Shown here piece by piece: positions 25,607 through 33,795 of a stretch of DNA of 64,000 nucleotides. Under the pieces are notes generated by a model. The model did not search any database. It was not told the origin of the DNA and saw only the letters and a list, made by a program, of their open reading frames with translations. Position 1 is the stretch's first letter. Every line of letters starts with the position of its first letter. The stretch spans positions 4,216,001 to 4,280,000 of the forward strand of contig NZ_CP190246.1 of NCBI RefSeq assembly GCF_039652435.2, written 5' to 3'. Origin of the DNA: Niabella insulamsoli (GTDB lineage Bacteria; Bacteroidota; Bacteroidia; Chitinophagales; Chitinophagaceae). A program made the position numbers and the translations under genes.

Positions 25607-26521
25607 ATGATATATATCGTTAACCCGGTGTCGGGCATTAGTTCTAAGGACGCTATTCAAAATGTAATCGCGGCGGAAACGTTGAGATCAGGCATTCCTT
25701 TTCAATTCTTTCCCTCGGTTGCCAATGGTGATTATGCTTTCTTGAAAGATACTATTCTGGAGAGCAGCATTACAGACATCATTATCGTTGGCGGCGATGG
25801 CACTGTAAGCCAGGTTGTTGACAGTCTGATGGATATGCCCGTTCAATTTGGCATTATCCCGTCGGGCTCAGGCAATGGGCTTGCCTTTGGGGCCGGCATT
25901 CCAAAAACCGCAAAAAAAGCGCTTGCCGTTGTTTTTAGTAACTTTGCTGCCGCAGTAGACGGCTTTCGCGTTAATAAAAGCTTTGCCTGTATGCTATGCG
26001 GCGTCGGATTTGACGCAAAAGTGGCTCATGATTTTTCGGAGGCGGGCCAGCGCGGTTTATCGACTTATGTAAAAAAAGTATTCAGCAATTTCTTAACCGC
26101 AAAAACATATAGTTTTAAGATCAAACTCAATCATAAAACTTTTTTGACGGATGCATATTTTATCAGTATCGCCAATAGCAACCAGTTTGGCAACAACTTT
26201 ACGATAGCGCCTAAAGCAAGGTTGAACGATGGCATGGTAGATGTTGTTATCGTCACCGACCAGTCGAAGCTCACGATGCTTTATAATACAATGATCCAGG
26301 TAGGAGGCTTGAATGATTTGCAGAAAAAAGAAAACATAGACGAAAATAAAAGTGTTATTTATTTTCAAACCAACGAAATTGGCATTAGTAATTATGACGA
26401 AGCGCCTTTACATATTGATGGAGAGCCTGTTCCGACCGCTAAAAAACTTCAGATTGAAGTGGTGCCCTCCTGCTTCAAATTACTAATGCCTCAAACAAAC
26501 GAACATGCGGGAAGCCGTTAA
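25607..26521 (+). CDS. Diacylglycerol kinase family lipid kinase
   Basis: The frame is open from an ATG at 25568, but the ATG at 25607 starts the conserved fold (MIYIVNPVSG), so I use it; 304 residues. The DAGK catalytic motif GGDGTVSQVVDSL (near residue 63) and PSGSGNGLAFG (near 84) are present, as is the C-terminal beta-sandwich with IDGEPV. It phosphorylates a lipid such as diacylglycerol using ATP. It overlaps the RNase HII gene by 17 bases. Confidence 0.85.
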   Translation: MIYIVNPVSGISSKDAIQNVIAAETLRSGIPFQFFPSVANGDYAFLKDTILESSITDIIIVGGDGTVSQVVDSLMDMPVQFGIIPSGSGNGLAFGAGIPKTAKKALAVVFSNFAAAVDGFRVNKSFACMLCGVGFDAKVAHDFSEAGQRGLSTYVKKVFSNFLTAKTYSFKIKLNHKTFLTDAYFISIANSNQFGNNFTIAPKARLNDGMVDVVIVTDQSKLTMLYNTMIQVGGLNDLQKKENIDENKSVIYFQTNEIGISNYDEAPLHIDGEPVPTAKKLQIEVVPSCFKLLMPQTNEHAGSR

Positions 26522-27119
26522 GCTACATAACTATTTTAAAGAACACGCCATAGATGCCGGATGCGACGAAGCTGGCCGGGGTTGCTACGCGGGGCCGGTA
26601 TTTGCTGCCGCCGTTGTATTACCGCCCGATTTTTATCATCCACAACTGAACGACAGCAAACTGTTGCCTGCAAAAACCCGGGAAGAACTAAAAATATTCA
26701 TTCAGCAAAAGGCGCTGCACTATTGCGTTGCCATGGTTGACGTAGCAGAGATCGACTCCATTAATATTCTGAAAGCATCTCAAAAAGCCATGCACCTCGC
26801 GCTCGACGGCTTAAACGTTGCACCCGAGTTTATTTCTGTAGATGGAAACTATTTTATTCCTTACAAAAAAATCCCCTATCAATGCATCGTCAAAGGCGAT
26901 AGTCAATATGCACATATCGCCGCCGCCAGCATTCTGGCGAAAACCTATCGGGATGAATATATGCGCCGGTTACATACCGACTTTCCTCACTACAACTGGC
27001 ACGCTAATAAAGGTTATGGAACGCTGGAACACCGGACAGCTATAGAAGCGCATGGCATATGCATTCATCATCGCAAGAGTTTTAAGATCACGGCGCCTCA
27101 ACTGAGCTGTTTTGAATAG
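26505..27119 (+). CDS. rnhB: Ribonuclease HII
   Basis: 204 residues. The catalytic residues appear in CDEAGRGCYAGPVFAAAVV (first Asp and Glu, residues 20-38), NDSKLL, and the C-terminal ASILAKTYRDEYM with the Asp near residue 150. The GRG motif that contacts the RNA-DNA junction is intact. It cleaves the RNA strand of hybrids and removes single ribonucleotides. Its start overlaps the lipid kinase stop by 17 bases, a tight coupling. Confidence 0.93.
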   Translation: MREAVKLHNYFKEHAIDAGCDEAGRGCYAGPVFAAAVVLPPDFYHPQLNDSKLLPAKTREELKIFIQQKALHYCVAMVDVAEIDSINILKASQKAMHLALDGLNVAPEFISVDGNYFIPYKKIPYQCIVKGDSQYAHIAAASILAKTYRDEYMRRLHTDFPHYNWHANKGYGTLEHRTAIEAHGICIHHRKSFKITAPQLSCFE

Positions 27120-27240
27120 CCTGCATCGCCAAAATGAGCGAATGGGGTTGATTAAAGATTTGAATTGTTTAATTTTATAATTCAAATATCCGCGACATAT
27201 TCGACCAACACATATGGAAACATAACAAAATCCTATAAAC

Positions 27241-27669
27241 ATGAAAAAAATCCTATTTATTACGACGCTGAGTTTATTGGTAGGTTTTAATAATACAAGC
27301 GCTCAAACCACCAAAAAACCAGAGCCCAAAGAAACAAAAGAAAAAGCCGAAAAAACTGAAAAAAAGAAAGAAACTGCCGAAGAACGGGATGAGCGCAGGA
27401 AAGAAGATATGCGGCGCTTTGGCCGCGCCCAGCGCGATTTCTGGAAAGGCGAACACGAAAAACGTGTAGCGGAAAAAGAAGCGGAAGATAAAGGTGAAAA
27501 GACCGAGAGAAGCGGCCCGCCTAAGCCACCCCCGCCACCTAATCCTTTTAAAAAGAAAAAAGACGCAGACGGCGATGACAAGGATGCTAAAACAGTAAAG
27601 GAAGATAAACGCCCGGCGCCGCCCAATCCTTTTAAAAAGAAAAAACAAGAAAAAGAAGAAGAGGAATAA
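27241..27669 (+). CDS. Secreted Lys/Glu/Pro-rich protein with PPNPFKKKK repeats
   Basis: 142 residues. A signal peptide (residues 1-21, ending SAQ) is followed by a highly charged stretch of Lys and Glu, probably helical or disordered. The C-terminal half has the unit PPNPFKKKK twice, at about residues 99 and 129, separated by an acidic DADGDDKDAK spacer. No domain is recognised. A good terminator follows at 27698. The next gene is another proline-rich secreted protein. Function unknown. Confidence 0.6.
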   Translation: MKKILFITTLSLLVGFNNTSAQTTKKPEPKETKEKAEKTEKKKETAEERDERRKEDMRRFGRAQRDFWKGEHEKRVAEKEAEDKGEKTERSGPPKPPPPPNPFKKKKDADGDDKDAKTVKEDKRPAPPNPFKKKKQEKEEEE

Positions 27670-27697
27670 ATGGCACAGAAATGAAACTCATGATTTC

Positions 27698-27723
27698 TCC
27701 CGCCCGCTGTGGCGGGATTTTTT
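27698..27723 (+). terminator. Intrinsic terminator
   Basis: A perfect 7-bp stem TCCCGCC/GGCGGGA with a 6-base loop is followed by a T-run. It ends the charged secreted protein gene 28 bases after its stop. Confidence 0.9.
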
Positions 27724-27811
27724 ATAACCGCCCGAAAATAAATTAACAATTAATAAAACGCCGTGGCACACCCTTTGAAAACAGTTAGGAAATAAATCCA
27801 CACACCTTAAA

Positions 27812-28093
27812 TTGATAACGATGAAAAATTTAATACTCGCATGGGCGCTGCTATTTTTTTCTTTCCACGGCATCGAAGCCGTAGCGCAACGAACGCCACC
27901 GCGGCCGCCATTGCCGCCATCTCCGCAAGAGGTTGTTAAGCAACTGTCTAAAAAGAAAAAAGCGGCCCCTCATAAAGGCCGAGCAAAGCATTTCAGCAAA
28001 AGCAAGCACCGGAAAGCGGCTTTGCCGCCCCGCCCGCCAGCGCCAAAGCACCCGCCGCTTCCTCCGGCGCCTCCGGCTCCCTTTCGCCCATAA
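27812..28093 (+). CDS. Short secreted proline-rich basic protein
   Basis: 93 residues from ATG. It has a signal peptide-like start (MKNLILAWALLFFSFHGIEAVAQ) and the mature part is rich in Pro, Lys and Arg: PPRPPLPPSPQE, KKKKAAPHKGRAK, and a tail of PPRPPAPKHPPLPPAPPAP. It is low-complexity and probably disordered. Base composition is GC-rich for the region because of Pro codons. A strong terminator follows. No function can be assigned. Confidence 0.5.
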   Translation: MITMKNLILAWALLFFSFHGIEAVAQRTPPRPPLPPSPQEVVKQLSKKKKAAPHKGRAKHFSKSKHRKAALPPRPPAPKHPPLPPAPPAPFRP

Positions 28094-28115
28094 TTTTTTC
28101 GGATAATTTTTTCAA

Positions 28116-28149
28116 CACCGGTAACTTATACCGGTGTTTTTTTATTTTT
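28116..28149 (+). terminator. Intrinsic terminator before the sulfatase gene
   Basis: A perfect 7-bp stem CACCGGT/ACCGGTG with a 7-base loop is followed by seven T and further T. It ends the proline-rich gene and lies upstream of the sulfatase start at 28155, which argues against the longer sulfatase frame beginning at 28134. Confidence 0.9.
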
Positions 28150-28154
28150 ATCGG

Positions 28155-29666
28155 ATGAAAAAATATACTTTGCTTTTGCTATTGCTTTTTGTTCAATTTA
28201 TTACTGCTTATGCGCAACCCAATATCGTCCTGATTATCTCCGATGATCATGCCTACCAGGCCATTAGCGCTTACGGCGGCCGGTTGGCGCAAACGCCGTC
28301 GATCGACAGGATTGCGAACGAGGGCGCCATTTTCAAAAAAGCCTATGTGGCCAACTCCATTTGCGGGCCCAGTCGCGCTTGCATCCTGACGGGAAAATTC
28401 AGCCACAAAAATGGTTTTAAAGACAATCGTTCTACTTTCGATTTTAACCAAAACAGCTTTGCTAAAGCACTACAACAGGCCGGCTATCAAACCGCATGGA
28501 TCGGGAAAATGCATTTGGGAGAAAACACGCCGCAGGGTTTTGACTATTACAGCATCCTGCCGGGACAGGGGCAATATTACAACCCCGATTTTCTGCAAAC
28601 CGGTAATACTAAAAAAAGATACGAGGGATACGTAACCAACGTCATCGAAGACCTGGCTGAAGACTGGCTGGATCAGCGCGATGCTCAAAAACCATTTTGC
28701 CTGGTAATCGGCCACAAAGCCACCCATCGCACCTGGATGCCCGCCATTGAAGACCTCGGCCGCTTTGACAGTGTGAACTTCCCCACACCGCCCACTTTCT
28801 ACGACGATTACAGCAGCCGGCAGGCAGCAGCCGTGCAAGACATGACGATCGATAAAACGATGCGCCTGGGCTACGACCTGAAAATGTTTGAGGAAAACCA
28901 AAGGCCGGCATTTCTTAACCGGATGACAGAGGAACAAAAAACCGCCTGGAACGCTTACTATGATCGCATTTACAAATCGTTTAAAGAAAAAAACCTTTCG
29001 GGCAAAGCCCTGATTGAATGGAAGTTTCAACGCTATTTGAAAGACTACCTCGCAACGGCGGCTTCGCTTGATAGAAATATCGGGCGCACTTTAGATTATC
29101 TCGACCGTCACGGCCTTTCTAAAAATACGATTGTGATCTACATGTCAGACCAGGGATTTTATATGGGCGAGCACGGTTGGTTTGACAAGCGTTTTATGTA
29201 TGAGCCCTCTTTCAGAACGCCGATGATGGCCAAATTTCCGGGCGTGATCCAACCGGGCTCTGAAGTGAATGGCGACGTGATGAATATTGATATCGCCCCG
29301 ACTTTATTGGAACTGGCCAGAACAAAAATTCCCGCTGAAATGCAGGGTACTTCTTTTTATCCTTTATTGACAGGAAAGAAAAAGACAGTGAGAGATGCCA
29401 TGTATTATCACTATTATGAAAAAGGCGAACATTCCGTTTCCCCTCATTTTGGCCTTAAAACAGGACGTTATAAGTTGATACGTTTTTATGATATGGTGGA
29501 TTCCTGGGAACTTTTTGATCTTGAAAATGATCCGGATGAACTTCACAATATCTACAACGAACCCGCATCTGCCGGTCTTGTCAAAAAGCTAAAAAAGGAC
29601 CTGATCGGCCTGATCAAAAAATATAAGGACAACGAAGCCGAAGTTTTATTCCATAAACAGATCTAA
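28155..29666 (+). CDS. Secreted sulfatase (formylglycine-dependent)
   Basis: The ATG at 28155 (MKKYTLLLLLLFVQFITAYAQ, a signal peptide) is chosen over the in-frame start at 28134 that falls within a terminator; 503 residues. The alkaline-phosphatase-fold sulfatase signature is present: NIVLIISDDHAYQ (metal-binding DD, residue 24 on) and SICGPSRACILTGK, whose CxPSR core is the Cys-to-formylglycine site. GVIQPG-type C-terminal parts follow. It removes sulfate esters from glycans or similar. Its stop overlaps the convergent NAD kinase by 4 bases. Confidence 0.9.
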   Translation: MKKYTLLLLLLFVQFITAYAQPNIVLIISDDHAYQAISAYGGRLAQTPSIDRIANEGAIFKKAYVANSICGPSRACILTGKFSHKNGFKDNRSTFDFNQNSFAKALQQAGYQTAWIGKMHLGENTPQGFDYYSILPGQGQYYNPDFLQTGNTKKRYEGYVTNVIEDLAEDWLDQRDAQKPFCLVIGHKATHRTWMPAIEDLGRFDSVNFPTPPTFYDDYSSRQAAAVQDMTIDKTMRLGYDLKMFEENQRPAFLNRMTEEQKTAWNAYYDRIYKSFKEKNLSGKALIEWKFQRYLKDYLATAASLDRNIGRTLDYLDRHGLSKNTIVIYMSDQGFYMGEHGWFDKRFMYEPSFRTPMMAKFPGVIQPGSEVNGDVMNIDIAPTLLELARTKIPAEMQGTSFYPLLTGKKKTVRDAMYYHYYEKGEHSVSPHFGLKTGRYKLIRFYDMVDSWELFDLENDPDELHNIYNEPASAGLVKKLKKDLIGLIKKYKDNEAEVLFHKQI

Positions 29667-30544
29667 TTGTTGCGCCTGTCGAGGCCCCAAATTAGTTTAG
29701 TTTGAATAGTGTGTAAGAAATTGTTTTCGCTGAGCCGCAAAAGATTGATAGTAAATTTTTCTTTTCTCACGGCCAGCGAAACATTCTTCGAAATGATTTC
29801 TTTGCGCGAATCCAGCGCACAGATAATTTCATCCGAACGGCTTTCGATTTCAAAAGAAATGATACTGTTATCGTTCACCACCAAAGATCTCACATTGAGG
29901 TGATGCGGCGCAACAGGCGTGATAACAAAGGTTTCTGAATCGGGAAATACAATGGGGCCGCCACAGCTCAGCGAGTAGCCGGTAGAACCCGTGGGTGTAG
30001 AAACGATAAGGCCATCGGCCCAGTAGGTATTGAGCAGCTCTCCATTGATAAATGTGTGGATCTTCAACATCGAAGCCGTGTCTCGCTTATGAATTGCAAA
30101 TTCGTTGAGGCCGAAGGGCATATCACCAAAAAGCGGCATATCGGCGTCCACATGCACCAGCGATCTTTTTTCGCTGATATAGGTTCGAAGCGCCAGCGCC
30201 TTAATGGCCAGTGTGAGGTTATCGCGGCCGATACTTGACAAAAAACCCAGACGGCCGAAGTTGATGCCCATAATAGAAATGGGCTTGTCTTTAATTAAAG
30301 TGATCGTGTCCAATAAGGTGCCATCGCCGCCAAGCCCGATGATAAATTCAACATCTTTGTCCAGCTCTTCGGCAGTCGTAAAAGTGGGCGTATGATCGGA
30401 AAGATTAACATGAGGCTTTAAGCTTTCAAAAAGTGGCGTGTAAACCACGTATTTCAAGCGGTAATTTTTTAATTCCTCAAAAAACCTCTTTACGTCGGCG
30501 TATGATTCGGCATCAATTCCCCGGCTATATACAGCTACTTTCAT
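29663..30544 (-). CDS. nadK: NAD kinase
   Basis: 293 residues. The kinase signature FIIGLGGDGTLLDTITLI holds the GGDG motif (near residue 74). The conserved NE(F/Y) is seen as FGLNEFAIHKRD, and the substrate block is DGLIVSTPTGSTGYSLSCGGPIV (positions 178-200). It phosphorylates NAD to NADP with ATP. It is the first gene of its strand here and neighbours the CBS and BamA-like genes common in Bacteroidota. Confidence 0.95.
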   Translation of the reverse strand: MKVAVYSRGIDAESYADVKRFFEELKNYRLKYVVYTPLFESLKPHVNLSDHTPTFTTAEELDKDVEFIIGLGGDGTLLDTITLIKDKPISIMGINFGRLGFLSSIGRDNLTLAIKALALRTYISEKRSLVHVDADMPLFGDMPFGLNEFAIHKRDTASMLKIHTFINGELLNTYWADGLIVSTPTGSTGYSLSCGGPIVFPDSETFVITPVAPHHLNVRSLVVNDNSIISFEIESRSDEIICALDSRKEIISKNVSLAVRKEKFTINLLRLSENNFLHTIQTKLIWGLDRRNN

Positions 30545-30669
30545 GCGTATATTTCAGTTTTTATTTTTTGTTGTTTTTTACGGTCACATGCCTGTGGGCA
30601 GACGCGGCATAGCCTAAAATAATTATCCTTTTCAGTATGAAGTATTTTAAATGGCTATTTGATAAGAAG

Positions 30670-32193
30670 TTAATATAATGTCTTCTTGTGTAAATATAGA
30701 CCGTTTTGACCTAACTGATTAAACGAGAACTCAAGTTTAAGGGTAAAGTCATAGTCTGTGAAAATATCCAATCCGAAACCGCCACCAAAAAGCATGCGGT
30801 TACTTAAGGATCCGGCCCAGGGTTGCGGATTGTGGGCATAGCCCATGTTGCCATAAACTTTTCCATAAATTTTAAGCGGGATCAACGTTGAAGTATATTT
30901 TTTTATGGCTTTTGGCAATGGCAGGTTGAGACTGAAATTGGCCAGCTGTTTGGAAAGTGTGGCATTCACAATGCCCCCGGCGACGCCATCGATTACATAG
31001 GGTTCATACCCCCGTAAATTCAGGTCTCCGTAGCCCAAAAGCTGCGAGTTTACATAAGGCTGATCGAAGGGAACGCGGATGGAGCCAAGCGCGGAGATGC
31101 TGTAAAAAAGTTTTTGGCCTAAATGCCAGCTTCCCTGTCCTTTGACAGCAAGTTGCCATACGTTCATCTTGCTGTTAAACCCTTGCTTTAAAAGATAGAT
31201 TTCTCCGGCATACCCTTTGGTCGGGTATGGAATATAATCGAGATTTTGATAAATAAGCTTATAGTAAATCTCCGGATATTTAAGACTGGTTGCACCGTGG
31301 TTTAAATAATAGGGATTCTTTAGGATCACTGAATCGGCTACCCGAAGCGTGTTATAGCCCAGGCCAAACACATGGCGCGTAAAAAACGCTGGCCGATAAA
31401 AAAGTTCAACAGCGCCTTCAAAAAAGTTTCTGGGATAGCCATTGCGATCGCTGTAAAAAAGCTGGCGATTGGCGCTGTCGCCTACGCGCCCGGTTCCGTA
31501 ATTTATCTCGTGGGTTTTTCCTAAAGCCAGGCTCATGTTCATGCCCCACTTCAGGTTTTTGTCGATATAAGGCCGGTTATAGCTGAGCAACAGTTGCTTG
31601 GTGTAGCCGGTTACAAAGTAAAACCTTAGTTTATCATTGTTGCCCGTTGCGTTGTCATACATGAGCTTAACGCCGTAGTCGAGCCTCGAAGCGCTGGCGC
31701 CTCTTTCAAAAAGCCATTCATTCAGGTTGCGGTCAATAGGTTTCAGGTGCGGCAGCGGCAAAAGGTACCATCGCTCCTTTACTTTTATTGTAATGTCAAC
31801 GAAAGGGGCCCTATTGCTGGTTACGGCTATATCAAAATCTTTAATAAGGAAAAGAGAAAGGTTGAGCAGCTGCCTTTTGGCTTGAGACAGCAGGGCTGGC
31901 ATTTCGCTGATTTTAATGGAGTCGCCCTCGGCGAAGGGCAATTCGCGCAGCATGATAACACGCCGGGTTTTTTTATTCCCTATAAAGTTGATGTGGCGCA
32001 CCACAATGGAGCTATCAGGATATAAGCGGATGATACTATCTACCAAAAAATTGTTGGAACCGGTGGGAGAGGGTGTTTTTGCCGAGTCAACCACAGACAA
32101 CCCGGTGCTATCTATTTGTCCGCAAACAGATAAAAAACTGCCCGTTGAAAGAAGCAGCCACAGCAAGTATTTTTTTAACCAGGGCATTCTCAA
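30670..32193 (-). CDS. BamA/TamA-like outer-membrane barrel protein
   Basis: 507 residues. A signal peptide (LLWLLLSTGSFLSVCGQ) is followed by one POTRA-like domain (VRHINFIGNKKTRRVIMLRE, residues 60-130) and a C-terminal half with alternating aromatic and polar residues that fits a 16-strand surface-antigen barrel. The end QNGLYLHKKTLY lacks the C-terminal Phe of Proteobacterial barrels, as is usual in Bacteroidota. It is too short for BamA itself (several POTRA domains), so it is more likely a TamA-like or specialised insertion protein. Confidence 0.8.
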   Translation of the reverse strand: MRMPWLKKYLLWLLLSTGSFLSVCGQIDSTGLSVVDSAKTPSPTGSNNFLVDSIIRLYPDSSIVVRHINFIGNKKTRRVIMLRELPFAEGDSIKISEMPALLSQAKRQLLNLSLFLIKDFDIAVTSNRAPFVDITIKVKERWYLLPLPHLKPIDRNLNEWLFERGASASRLDYGVKLMYDNATGNNDKLRFYFVTGYTKQLLLSYNRPYIDKNLKWGMNMSLALGKTHEINYGTGRVGDSANRQLFYSDRNGYPRNFFEGAVELFYRPAFFTRHVFGLGYNTLRVADSVILKNPYYLNHGATSLKYPEIYYKLIYQNLDYIPYPTKGYAGEIYLLKQGFNSKMNVWQLAVKGQGSWHLGQKLFYSISALGSIRVPFDQPYVNSQLLGYGDLNLRGYEPYVIDGVAGGIVNATLSKQLANFSLNLPLPKAIKKYTSTLIPLKIYGKVYGNMGYAHNPQPWAGSLSNRMLFGGGFGLDIFTDYDFTLKLEFSFNQLGQNGLYLHKKTLY

Positions 32194-32229
32194 TCACAAA
32201 AACAACTATACATACTATAATGTGGCAGG

Positions 32230-32889
32230 CTAAACATTCAGATAACTCATCAGGTTTTCATAATTGCTTTTTAATTCATTAGAATAAAGCTCCTCACCAA
32301 AATAATATTTTACATGATATTCGTATCGCTGAAAGGTAGCGACGATATCGGACACTTCGAGTTTATTTATTTTCAGGGTAACGCGCATCAGGCCGGATTC
32401 TATATTTTTCGAAGTGTTGAGTTGGGTAATCTGCGCGTCATTGCTTTCTACGATGCGGCTGATCTCGGAAAAAGAATATTGAACCGTATCTACCTCCAGT
32501 ACAATCAACGCCCCCGGTTCGCTAAGATCCATGAAGTCAGCCATATCCTGCAATAAGTGCCTTGTTTCGATGGTTCCGACTATTTTCGATTCTTCATCGA
32601 CAACGGGCAGCACACTTAAATTGAGCGTAACGGCCAGCGACACAGCTTTCAACAAATGATCGCCGGCATGGACACAAACATTCAGAAAGTCTGGCTCGAG
32701 TTGAGCCACCTTCATATTTTCATCTACGCTTAAAAGTTTTTCCTCCTTAACGATTCCTCTAAACACTTCACCATCCACCACAGGCAATTCATGTACCAAA
32801 TATTCACTCATCAATTGCAGCACATAATAAATCTTGTCGGATAGCCTTACTTGAGGAAGATTTTCAAGGGGTAAGTTGCTGACTAACAT
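32230..32889 (-). CDS. CBS-domain protein
   Basis: 219 residues. Two CBS repeats cover about residues 10-60 and 70-125 (EYLVHELPVVDGEVFRGIV, and SVLPVVDEESKIVGTI), which usually bind adenosine-type ligands. The rest (EVDTVQYSFSEISRIVESN) looks like an ACT-type or regulatory domain. It lies between the barrel gene and the hydrolase gene; in many Bacteroidota it neighbours NAD kinase and pyridoxine genes. Ligand unknown. Confidence 0.83.
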   Translation of the reverse strand: MLVSNLPLENLPQVRLSDKIYYVLQLMSEYLVHELPVVDGEVFRGIVKEEKLLSVDENMKVAQLEPDFLNVCVHAGDHLLKAVSLAVTLNLSVLPVVDEESKIVGTIETRHLLQDMADFMDLSEPGALIVLEVDTVQYSFSEISRIVESNDAQITQLNTSKNIESGLMRVTLKINKLEVSDIVATFQRYEYHVKYYFGEELYSNELKSNYENLMSYLNV

Positions 32890-32919
32890 AATGCCTATTT
32901 TATTCTAAGACTCCACTTA

Positions 32920-33699
32920 TCAGGCTTCTGTTGCAATAACCGAATGTTTTTTTAGAAAATTAAGCAAAATGCTGTTGAATTCGTCCGGAACTTCCATCAT
33001 CGGTGCATGACCACATTTATCTATAAAATGTAATTCGCTGTCAGGAAGAAGCTTGTGGAATTCTTCGGCAACAAACGGCGGGGTAATATTGTCATTTTTA
33101 CCCCAAATCAGCAGGGCCGGAATCTTAATGTCGTGTAATTCTTTTTCCAGATTATTTCGAATGGCGCTTTTCGCCAGGGCAATAATCTTGATCACTTTGA
33201 GGCGGTTATTGGTGATCGAGAACACCTCTTCCACCAATTCATCGGTCGCCATTGCGGGGTCATAAAAGGTATATTCTGTTTTTTTCCGGATATACTCACG
33301 GTCGCCGCGTTTGGGATAGCTGTCGCCCATGGCGCTTTCAAACAAGCCCGAGCTGCCGGTTAACGTAACCGTTTTTACGCGGTTACTTTCATTTTTTAAT
33401 AAATAAACCAAGCCCACATGGCCGCCGAGCGAATTGCCCAGCAAATGAATATTTTTATAATCTCTTAACTCGATAAACCGGTGCACATATTTTGCCAATC
33501 CGCTCACGCTGGTATGTAAAATATCCATATCCAACAGCGGCAGCATCGGCACGACCACCTTGTTATATTGTTTAAAAAAATCGATCAGCGACCTGAAATT
33601 GCTCAACGCCCCAAACAAACCATGCAACAACACGAGGGGCTCTCCTTCGCCCTCTTCAATATAGCTGAATTTATCGTGTTGCTTTATCTCGTACTGCAT
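32920..33699 (-). CDS. Alpha/beta-hydrolase
   Basis: 259 residues without a signal peptide. HG-Leu oxyanion loop VLLHGLFGALSNF, nucleophile elbow LLGNSLGGHVGL (Ser near residue 96), the Asp in WGKNDNITP and the His in DKCGHAPMMEVP complete a catalytic triad. A lid segment lies between residues 140 and 190. It resembles esterase/ carboxylic-ester hydrolases of the pimelyl/ MhpC type. The natural substrate is not inferable. Confidence 0.87.
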   Translation of the reverse strand: MQYEIKQHDKFSYIEEGEGEPLVLLHGLFGALSNFRSLIDFFKQYNKVVVPMLPLLDMDILHTSVSGLAKYVHRFIELRDYKNIHLLGNSLGGHVGLVYLLKNESNRVKTVTLTGSSGLFESAMGDSYPKRGDREYIRKKTEYTFYDPAMATDELVEEVFSITNNRLKVIKIIALAKSAIRNNLEKELHDIKIPALLIWGKNDNITPPFVAEEFHKLLPDSELHFIDKCGHAPMMEVPDEFNSILLNFLKKHSVIATEA

Positions 33700-33795
33700 T
33701 ACTAACTTATATTATCGCCGCTAATATATTGATTTTACAAAATCATCCTCAATTATTGGCAGTTATATTTTGATTTATTTTGATAAATATACAAA

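Noticed and set aside
28134..28154. Upstream start for the sulfatase at 28134
   Set aside because: It falls within the T-rich tail of the terminator at 28116-28149 and would spoil the signal peptide; the ATG at 28155 is better.
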